DNA of 15,056 nt from the NCBI GenBank assembly GCA_045576435.1, contig JAZNGL010000087.1, positions 1 to 15,056 on the forward strand. The letters are read 5' to 3'. Shown piece after piece: positions 7,943 through 13,631 of this stretch. The translations under genes and the position numbers were made by a program. Under the pieces are notes generated by a model. It was given only the letters and a program-made list of their open reading frames with translations, was not told the origin of the DNA and searched no databases. How positions within the stretch are numbered: position 1 is the stretch's first letter; each line of letters opens with the position of its first letter. The DNA comes from CAKSIW01 sp045576435 (GTDB taxonomy: Bacteria > Bacillota > Clostridia > Monoglobales > Monoglobaceae).

Positions 7943-8689
7943 ATGAAGAATTTTAAAATACTTGTTCAATATGATGGAACAAGATATAATGGTTGGCAAC
8001 GTCAAGGAAATACCCCAAACACAATTCAGGGAAAATTGGAGGATATACTCTCTAAAATGACCGGACACAAGGTGGAAATTCATGGTTCGGGAAGAACAGA
8101 TAAGGGAGTTCATGCCTTGTTACAGACGGCCAATTTTAAAATTAAAACATCTCTTGAACCTCAAGAAATAATGGAATATATTAACAAATATCTTCCCGAA
8201 GATATCGGCGTGCTTGATGTTTCTATAGTTGACGAACGATTTCACAGTCGATTATCTGCGGTGAAAAAAACATATGTATATAGAATTTGGAACAGCAGTT
8301 TACCCAACGTTTTTGAAAACAGATATATGCATAAAATAGAAAATGAGCTTAATGTTGGTGCAATGAAAAAAACAGCGGAATATTTTTTAGGAACGCATGA
8401 TTTTAAAGGATTTTCGTCGGTGAAGAGATATAAAAAATCAACAATACGAACGATATATAGTGCAACAATAACTCAAAATGGAAATGAAATAAAGATAGAA
8501 TTTACGGGAAACGGATTTTTATATAATATGGTAAGAATTATGGCGGGAACAATAGTTGAAGCAGGACTTGGGAAAAGATTGCCCGAGAGTGTTAAAATGG
8601 TTTTTGAAACCGGCTCCAGAAATGATGCGGGCGAAACTTTGCCTGCAAAGGGCTTAACTCTTGTTGGCGTGGAATATCGGGAGGAATGA
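7943..8689 (+). CDS. truA: tRNA pseudouridine(38-40) synthase TruA
   Basis: TruA converts U38, U39 and U40 in the anticodon stem-loop of many tRNAs to pseudouridine. The 248-residue length is typical. The N-terminus has the family pattern YDGTRYNGWQRQ and NTIQGKLE, and the catalytic aspartate is D53 in GSGRTDKGVHA. Later signatures include FHSRLSAVKKTYVYRI, FLGTHDFKGFSS, and GNGFLYNMVRIMAGT near the C-terminus. The ATG has AGAGGG (7931-7936) 6 nt upstream. It is probably carried along in the cell-wall operon, 13 nt after the PBP gene and 2 nt before hflX, rather than functionally tied to it. Confidence 0.97.
   Translation: MKNFKILVQYDGTRYNGWQRQGNTPNTIQGKLEDILSKMTGHKVEIHGSGRTDKGVHALLQTANFKIKTSLEPQEIMEYINKYLPEDIGVLDVSIVDERFHSRLSAVKKTYVYRIWNSSLPNVFENRYMHKIENELNVGAMKKTAEYFLGTHDFKGFSSVKRYKKSTIRTIYSATITQNGNEIKIEFTGNGFLYNMVRIMAGTIVEAGLGKRLPESVKMVFETGSRNDAGETLPAKGLTLVGVEYREE
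8679..8684 (+). promoter_or_regulatory. Ribosome binding site that points to a TTG start for hflX
   Basis: GGGAGG at 8679-8684 is only one base from the ATG at 8686 but 7 nt from the in-frame TTG at 8692. The spacing favours TTG. The motif lies in the last codons of truA. Confidence 0.55.
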
Positions 8690-8691
8690 TT

Positions 8692-9954
8692 TTGTCTGGT
8701 GAAATTAAAAATATTGCAACAGAGGAAATAAAACCTATTGCTGTTCTTTGCGGTGTTGATATAGGTGCGTTTAATATGGAACGCTCTATGGATGAGCTTG
8801 AAAGCCTTGCGGAGACGGCGGGAGCAAAAGTTATTGCACATTTTGTTCAAAAAACAACGAGGTTTGACCCGGCAAGTTGCGTGGGAAAAGGAAAACTCAT
8901 GGAAATTGCTGATTTTTGCCATGCAAACGAAGTTGACATGGTTATATTTAATCATGAATTGATGGCATCGCAGATGCGAAATATTGAGGATGCAACCGAT
9001 GTTGATGTTATCGACAGAACAATGCTTATACTCGATATTTTTGCGCAGCGTGCAAGGAGTGCAGAGGGAAGACTTCAAGTTGAATTAGCGCAACTAAAAT
9101 ATCGTCTATCGAGACTTGCGGGATTAGGAAGAGTCCTTTCACGTCAAGGTGGAGGAATTGGTTCAAGAGGACCAGGTGAGGCAAAACTCGAAACAGACAG
9201 ACGATATATTCATCATAGAATACAAAAGCTTGAAGAACGCTTAACAGAGCTTGCAAAAAGAAGAAAGCAACAACGAGCAAGAAGAAAAAAGGATGGAATT
9301 ACAACAGTTGCTATTGTTGGCTATACAAATGTGGGGAAATCGACTTTACTTAATACTTTAACAGAATCGGGCGTGTTGGCTGAAAACATGTTATTTGCAA
9401 CTCTTGACCCGACTGCGAGAGCACTTGAATTGCCAGATGGAAGAAGTGTTATGCTTATTGATACGGTTGGTCTTGTGAGCAGACTTCCGCATAATCTGGT
9501 TGAAGCGTTTAAATCAACGTTAGAAGAAGCGGTTGAATCAAATTTGATATTGAATGTATGTGATATTACTTCGAATGACGTTGATGAACAAATAAAAATA
9601 ACCAAGGATTTGATTGCTGAATTAGGCGGCGAGGCAATCCCGATGCTGACAGTTGCAAATAAATGTGATGTTTTGGACGATAAGACTGTGGTGATGGGCG
9701 AAAAGACTGTTTTCATATCTGCAAAAAGCGGATATGGAATTGATAAACTTCTTGACGAAATATCAAAGGCGCTTAAGCCATCATCTGAAAGGATGAGGCT
9801 TTTGATACCATATAAAGACGCAGGAATTTTGAACACAATAAGAATAAAAGGTAAGGTCTTTGAAGAGAGTTATGAAAAAGATGGAATATTGACAGATGCT
9901 TTGGTTGATGTTGCCATTGTTGATAAAGTTAAGCCTTTCAGAAAAGAAAATTAA
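8692..9954 (+). CDS. hflX: Ribosome-associated GTPase HflX
   Basis: HflX binds the ribosomal E-site region and splits or rescues stalled 70S ribosomes in a nucleotide-dependent way. It has 420 residues from TTG 8692, or 422 from ATG 8686; both fit the family. The N-terminal HflX domain includes FDPASCVGKGKLMEI and VIFNHELMASQMRNIE. It is followed by a helical linker and the Gly-rich segment RQGGGIGSRGPGEAKLETDRR. The GTPase domain shows G1 GYTNVGKS at 210-217, G3 DTVGL at 257-261 and G4 NKCD at 323-326. ISAKSGYGID resembles G5. The gene starts 2 nt after truA (or overlaps it by 4 nt with the ATG start) and is the last member of the cell-wall/translation operon. Confidence 0.97.
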   Translation: MSGEIKNIATEEIKPIAVLCGVDIGAFNMERSMDELESLAETAGAKVIAHFVQKTTRFDPASCVGKGKLMEIADFCHANEVDMVIFNHELMASQMRNIEDATDVDVIDRTMLILDIFAQRARSAEGRLQVELAQLKYRLSRLAGLGRVLSRQGGGIGSRGPGEAKLETDRRYIHHRIQKLEERLTELAKRRKQQRARRKKDGITTVAIVGYTNVGKSTLLNTLTESGVLAENMLFATLDPTARALELPDGRSVMLIDTVGLVSRLPHNLVEAFKSTLEEAVESNLILNVCDITSNDVDEQIKITKDLIAELGGEAIPMLTVANKCDVLDDKTVVMGEKTVFISAKSGYGIDKLLDEISKALKPSSERMRLLIPYKDAGILNTIRIKGKVFEESYEKDGILTDALVDVAIVDKVKPFRKEN

Positions 9955-9973
9955 AAAAAAGCTTGATTTTTTT
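9953..9973 (+). terminator. Weak possible terminator after hflX
   Basis: Eight A residues (9953-9960), the six bases GCTTGA, and seven T residues (9967-9973) could form an A-U-only stem ending in a U-run. There is no GC-rich stem, so termination would be inefficient at best. I list it because nothing better separates hflX from the next transcription unit. Confidence 0.2.
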
Positions 9974-10098
9974 GTCGATTTGTTGTATTATAATGATGTT
10001 GTAACAAGAATGTAACAATAATGTAACAATTATTTTAAAAACATTTAACAACTATATGTTATCATAAGCAAGGATATTATTAGTAGTGAGGTGGTTTT
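9955..10098 (+). promoter_or_regulatory. Promoter/operator region upstream of the M23 peptidase-walR-rlmH unit
   Basis: This 144-nt gap is the longest non-coding stretch in the window. It holds a perfect TATAAT at 9989-9994 without a well-spaced -35; the nearest candidate, TTGATT at 9963-9968, is 20 nt away. The TGTAAC triplet array follows at 10000-10027. Further down is a second possible -10, TATCAT at 10060-10065, also without a clear -35. Weak or missing -35 boxes are common where an OmpR-family activator helps recruit polymerase. Which promoter is used cannot be settled by reading. Confidence 0.5.
10000..10027 (+). promoter_or_regulatory. Triple TGTAAC direct repeat, predicted WalR (YycF) operator
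   Basis: TGTAAC occurs at 10000-10005, 10011-10016 and 10022-10027, each pair separated by exactly five bases (AAGAA, then AATAA), so the period is 11 bp. The published WalR/YycF binding pattern in Bacillus and Staphylococcus is TGTWAH, five bases, TGTWAH. This site therefore fits it twice in succession. The downstream genes are a cell-wall hydrolase, the class of gene WalR controls, and a WalR-like regulator. The match is seen directly; binding is inferred. Confidence 0.65.
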
Positions 10099-11619
10099 TT
10101 GCAGCTTAACAAGCGTAACTCTGAGAGTGATTACGAGATTAAAGTTTTCACCCCGAGAGAGATTTTATCAAAAAATAATAAGAAAAAATCCGTTTTTGAC
10201 GGGCTTGTAAATATAAATAAGAAAAGAAAAAACAGAGGATTTTCATCATATAATTCTTATGAAAAAGGTGTTGCGAAACTTTGGCATGAATTTAAGCCAC
10301 AAATTTTAAACGGGGCAATAACGCTTTGTGTGGCTATTTTAGTGTGTGTATCTATTAATGCATTGGACTTCAGTCTTGGTTATGAAGTGCTTGTTGATGG
10401 TGAAAACATTGGTATAGTAACCGATAAAGACGTAGTGTTTGATGCAATTAAAGATGTTAAAGCGGATGTTTCAAAATATCTTGGAGAGAATGTAACTTAT
10501 GAAAAGGAGCCTGCTTTTGTTCGCAGACTTGTTTCTGATAAAAAGTTGGCAGATAAATCTGCAATAAAGAAGGAATTGCTTTCTAATATTGAAACAATGG
10601 TTGAAGGTTGGGCTATTTATGTTGATGGTCAAGCCGTTTTAGGTGTTGCTGAACGTGAGGCGGCAGAATGGGTTCTTGAGAAATATATGCAAAAACAGGT
10701 TGGCACAAAAATCACTGAAGATATGAGTGTTGATTTTTGTGAAAAAACTGATGTTAAGCGCGAATTTTTGAGTATTGCAATGCTTAAAACACCTGATGAA
10801 GCGGTAAACATACTTTCAGGAAACACAAAAGAAATTGGTACTTATGTTATTAAAAATAACGATACTCTTTGGGATATTGCGTCAAAATTTGGCACGAGCG
10901 TTGAACGATTGCTTGCAATTAATGATAACCTTAGTGACAATATAAAAGAAGGACTTGAAATTCGGGTTGAAGAGGCGGTCCCGCTCCTTTCGGTCAGAAC
11001 AGTTCAGACGGTTTCTTCTGTTGAAGATGTTCCGTATAAGATTGAAAAAATAAATGATAATACGATATATGAAAATACGACTGTTGTTGCGCAAAAGGGC
11101 GTTAAGGGCAGCGCTAAGATTCAGGCAAAGGTTACAAAAATTAATGGTGTTGAAAAATCAAAAGAAATTTTGGCAAGCGAAACCATAACTCAACCTATTG
11201 CACAGATTGAAAAAATTGGAACAAAGGCGCGTCCAAAAACAACTGGCTCAGGCAGCTTTGTTAAACCGTCATATGGTAGTTTGTCTTCTCGATATGGTTC
11301 ACGTTGGGGAAGGAGACATAACGGCATTGATATTGCAGGCTCATATAATTCAAATATAAAAGCCGCGGATGGTGGCGTTGTAACATATGCAGGGTGGATG
11401 TCGGGTTATGGCAATTATGTTGTTATAAACCACGAAAACGGATATCAGACAGCATATGGTCACTGTGCATCGTTGTGTGTTAAAAAAGGTGCACGTGTTG
11501 CAAAAGGTGAAGTTATTGCAAAAATGGGAAATACCGGCAGAAGTACGGGAACGCATCTTCATTTTGAGGTAAAGAAAAATGGTGTGTTTGTAAATCCGCT
11601 TAGTTTTGTTTCGTATTAA
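10099..11619 (+). CDS. LysM-G5-M23 cell-wall metallopeptidase
   Basis: This is probably a zinc endopeptidase that cuts peptidoglycan cross-bridges or stem peptides at the outer membrane face. It has 506 residues from a TTG start, chosen because GAGGTG (10088-10093) lies 5 nt upstream. The domains in order are: a basic cytoplasmic tail (1-70), a transmembrane helix (about 72-92), an extracellular region (93-246) with two related VDG-containing segments (YEVLVDGENIGIV and WAIYVDGQAVLGV), LysM (about 248-290, YVIKNNDTLWDIASKFG), G5 (about 296-376), and an M23 domain to the C-terminus. Predicted metal ligands are H407, D411 and H488; the other active-site histidines are H455 (YGH) and H486 (HLHFEV). 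All are intact, so it should be catalytically active. The walR gene follows after 15 nt. Confidence 0.94.
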   Translation: MQLNKRNSESDYEIKVFTPREILSKNNKKKSVFDGLVNINKKRKNRGFSSYNSYEKGVAKLWHEFKPQILNGAITLCVAILVCVSINALDFSLGYEVLVDGENIGIVTDKDVVFDAIKDVKADVSKYLGENVTYEKEPAFVRRLVSDKKLADKSAIKKELLSNIETMVEGWAIYVDGQAVLGVAEREAAEWVLEKYMQKQVGTKITEDMSVDFCEKTDVKREFLSIAMLKTPDEAVNILSGNTKEIGTYVIKNNDTLWDIASKFGTSVERLLAINDNLSDNIKEGLEIRVEEAVPLLSVRTVQTVSSVEDVPYKIEKINDNTIYENTTVVAQKGVKGSAKIQAKVTKINGVEKSKEILASETITQPIAQIEKIGTKARPKTTGSGSFVKPSYGSLSSRYGSRWGRRHNGIDIAGSYNSNIKAADGGVVTYAGWMSGYGNYVVINHENGYQTAYGHCASLCVKKGARVAKGEVIAKMGNTGRSTGTHLHFEVKKNGVFVNPLSFVSY

Positions 11620-11634
11620 ACCAAAGGAATAGGG

Positions 11635-12339
11635 GTGGAAGGTTTGGATAAAAAGGTTCTTGTTGTTGATGATGAAAAACCTATTGTTGAAATTTTAAAA
11701 ATAAATCTGCAAAAAGAAGGGTATATTGTTTTTGAGGCGTTTGATGGTGAGGAGGCTGTGAATAAGGCTTTGGTTGTTGAACCTGACCTTATTTTGCTTG
11801 ATGTTATGCTTCCAAAGCTTGATGGATTTTCGGTTTGTAAAAAGATTCGTGAAAAATCATCTGTGCCGATTATTATGCTTACGGCGAGAGAAGAAGAGGT
11901 TGATAAGGTTTTAGGTCTTGAGCTTGGGGCGGACGATTATATGACGAAACCATTTAGCGTTCGTGAACTTATGGCTCGAATTAAAGCTAATATGAGACGC
12001 ACAATGACAGTTTTTGCAGACCGCAAGGATGATGCTCTTGAGAAGCTTCAGGTTGGTTGCTTTACGCTTGACTTCAATAGATATGAATTATATAAAAATG
12101 ACCAGATAGTTGATTTAACCATCAGAGAGTTCGACCTTGTGAAGTTTTTGGCAAGTCAACCTAATAAAATTTTCTCACGACAAAGTCTTCTTGAAAGTGT
12201 GTGGGATTATGAATATTATGGTGATGTCAGAACGGTTGATGTTACTGTTCGTCGTGTTAGAGAAAAAATTGAGGACGACCCCTCAGAGCCACAACATATT
12301 ATGACAAAACGTGGCGTTGGGTATTATTTTAAACCCTGA
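11635..12339 (+). CDS. walR: WalR-type (YycF) OmpR-family response regulator
   Basis: WalR is the DNA-binding regulator of cell-wall metabolism in low-GC Gram-positives. This 234-residue protein has a receiver domain beginning KKVLVVDDEKPIVEIL, with phospho-acceptor D56 (LILLDVMLP) and K105 (MTKPFSVREL). A winged-helix domain follows at about 135-233. The C-terminus, with VRTVDVTVRRVREKIEDDPSEP followed by RGVGYY (split here for length), matches B. subtilis WalR as I remember it almost word for word. The start taken is GTG at 11635, with AAGGA at 11624-11628, 6 nt upstream. TTG at 11644 behind GGGGTGG (11632-11638) is a real alternative and would give MDKKVLVVDDE. No histidine kinase gene is adjacent; rlmH follows directly. 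PhoB or another close paralogue cannot be fully excluded. Confidence 0.88.
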   Translation: MEGLDKKVLVVDDEKPIVEILKINLQKEGYIVFEAFDGEEAVNKALVVEPDLILLDVMLPKLDGFSVCKKIREKSSVPIIMLTAREEEVDKVLGLELGADDYMTKPFSVRELMARIKANMRRTMTVFADRKDDALEKLQVGCFTLDFNRYELYKNDQIVDLTIREFDLVKFLASQPNKIFSRQSLLESVWDYEYYGDVRTVDVTVRRVREKIEDDPSEPQHIMTKRGVGYYFKP

Positions 12340-12341
12340 TG

Positions 12342-12821
12342 ATGAACATAACGATTGTCGCAGCAGGAAAAATAAAGGAGAAGTTTTATTCTGCAGCGAT
12401 AGATGAATATTCAAAACGTCTTGAGAGATATTGTAAATTTGAAATTATTGAGGTTAAGGATGAAAAAACTCCTGAAAATCCATCTGAAAAAGAAAAAAGT
12501 CAGGTGTTGATGAAGGAGGGGGAAAGAATTCTTGCTGCAATACCTAAAAATTCAGAAGTTATTGCTTTGTGTGTTGAGGGAACTGAGATGTCATCTGAGC
12601 GTTTTGCTGAGATGATGTCGGAATATTCCTTAAAAGGAAGAGGTCGATTAACTTTTATAATTGGAGGGTCAATGGGTCTTTCAGGTGCTATAAAGAATAT
12701 GGCAGATATAAAACTTAGCTTTTCCAAAATGACGTTTCCGCATATGCTTATGCGTGTTGTTCTCACAGAGCAAATTTATCGTGGATTCACTATTATTGAA
12801 GGGAAAACTTACCACAAATAA
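12342..12821 (+). CDS. rlmH: 23S rRNA (pseudouridine1915-N3)-methyltransferase RlmH
   Basis: RlmH is a small SPOUT methyltransferase that methylates pseudouridine 1915 in helix 69 of 23S rRNA, using S-adenosylmethionine on assembled 70S ribosomes. From ATG 12342 it is 159 residues, the same length as the Bacillus and Staphylococcus enzymes and with the typical start MNITIVAAGKIKEKFY. An ATG one codon earlier (12339) overlaps the walR stop. The cofactor-binding knot is FIIGGSMGLS from residue 105, and the C-terminus LTEQIYRGFTIIEGKTYHK is characteristic. No Shine-Dalgarno sequence is visible close to the start, so translation probably depends on coupling to walR, whose stop is 2 nt away. A terminator hairpin follows. 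Confidence 0.97.
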   Translation: MNITIVAAGKIKEKFYSAAIDEYSKRLERYCKFEIIEVKDEKTPENPSEKEKSQVLMKEGERILAAIPKNSEVIALCVEGTEMSSERFAEMMSEYSLKGRGRLTFIIGGSMGLSGAIKNMADIKLSFSKMTFPHMLMRVVLTEQIYRGFTIIEGKTYHK

Positions 12822-12834
12822 CAATATGAATGTT

Positions 12835-12865
12835 AACCATCTGAGATATATCGCAGATGGTTTTT
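12835..12865 (+). terminator. Intrinsic terminator after rlmH
   Basis: AACCATCTG (12835-12843) pairs perfectly with CAGATGGTT (12854-12862) around a 10-base loop. The stem runs into a TTTTT stretch at 12861-12865. It lies 13 nt after the rlmH stop and separates the M23-walR-rlmH unit from the second two-component system. The T-run is short, so readthrough is possible, and no strong promoter is seen before the next gene. Confidence 0.75.
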
Positions 12866-12885
12866 GCTAATTTGAAATTTAATTC

Positions 12886-12892
12886 GGAGGTG
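12886..12892 (+). promoter_or_regulatory. Strong ribosome binding site of the second response regulator
   Basis: GGAGGTG at 12886-12892 lies 4 nt before the ATG at 12897. It is among the best matches to the Shine-Dalgarno consensus in the window and fixes the start of this gene. Confidence 0.8.
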
Positions 12893-12896
12893 TATT

Positions 12897-13616
12897 ATGG
12901 TAAAAAATACAGTTCTTATTGTTGATGACGAAAAAAATATATGCGAGCTAATCCGTCTTTATGCTGAAAAAGAAGGATATTGTACTGGCGTTGCTCATGA
13001 TGGTGAGAATGCCATCAAAAAATTTCATGAAATCTCTCCCGATATAGTGATTCTGGATATAATGCTTCCTGAGAAGGATGGATGGCAGGTTTGCCGTGAA
13101 ATACGCGCAGTGTCAAAAGTTCCGATAATAATGTTAACGGCAAGAGGTGAACTTTTTGATAAGGTTTTGGGGCTTGAACTTGGTGCTGATGACTATATTG
13201 TGAAGCCTTTTGAACCAAAAGAGTTGATTGCAAGAATTAAGGCGGTGCTTAGACGTTGTGAAAAAAAAGAAGATGTTGATGTATCCAATAATGTAAAAGA
13301 ATTAGTGTTTGATGGTCTTGTTATCAATCAGGAGCGCTATGAGGTTTACCTTGATAATGAAAGATTGGAATTACCGCCCAAAGAGTTTGATTTATTATAT
13401 TTTTTGGCGAGCAATGCTAATAAGGTTTTCACGAGAAACCAAATTCTTGATGAAATATGGGGATATGAGTTTTATGGCGACACTAGGACTGTTGATGTGC
13501 ATATTAAGCGAATCCGCGAAAAAATAGAGAGTAAGAAAAATAGTGAGGATAGTTCTTGGCAACTTAAAACTATCTGGGGTGTTGGATATAAATTTGAAAC
13601 GAATAGTCGTTTATAG
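12897..13616 (+). CDS. OmpR/PhoB-family response regulator (second two-component system)
   Basis: This 239-residue transcription factor is probably activated by the sensor kinase encoded 15 nt downstream. The receiver domain (1 to about 120) has the acidic pair D10-D11 (LIVDDEKN), phospho-acceptor D54 (VILDIMLPEKDGW) and the conserved lysine in YIVKPFEPKEL. A winged-helix domain follows (about 138-236) with RTVDVHIKRIREKIE and WGVGYKFE. The ending TIWGVGYKFE recalls ResD/SrrA-type regulators, but that is a resemblance only, and I give no gene name. The receiver is similar to that of the WalR-like protein upstream (DKVLGLELGADDY in both), consistent with an ancient duplication; the DNA-contact helix differs (VDVHIKRI against VDVTVRRV). 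Confidence 0.94.
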   Translation: MVKNTVLIVDDEKNICELIRLYAEKEGYCTGVAHDGENAIKKFHEISPDIVILDIMLPEKDGWQVCREIRAVSKVPIIMLTARGELFDKVLGLELGADDYIVKPFEPKELIARIKAVLRRCEKKEDVDVSNNVKELVFDGLVINQERYEVYLDNERLELPPKEFDLLYFLASNANKVFTRNQILDEIWGYEFYGDTRTVDVHIKRIREKIESKKNSEDSSWQLKTIWGVGYKFETNSRL

Positions 13617-13631
13617 TAAAGTGAGGAAACA

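Noticed and set aside
8473..9078. A 201-codon minus-strand open frame across the truA-hflX junction
   Set aside because: It crosses two clearly identified plus-strand genes, shows no domain pattern and is compositionally odd. It is a chance antisense frame.
10045..10062. Inverted TTAACA / TGTTAT pair near the M23 gene start as an extra operator
   Set aside because: The arms match for only about five bases and the spacing does not fit the direct-repeat WalR geometry. It may be chance in AT-rich sequence.
12864..12884. A promoter for the second response regulator (TTTAAT at 12878-12883)
   Set aside because: There is no -35 at 16-18 nt; that position falls within the terminator stem. A 5/6 -10 match alone is expected often in AT-rich DNA.
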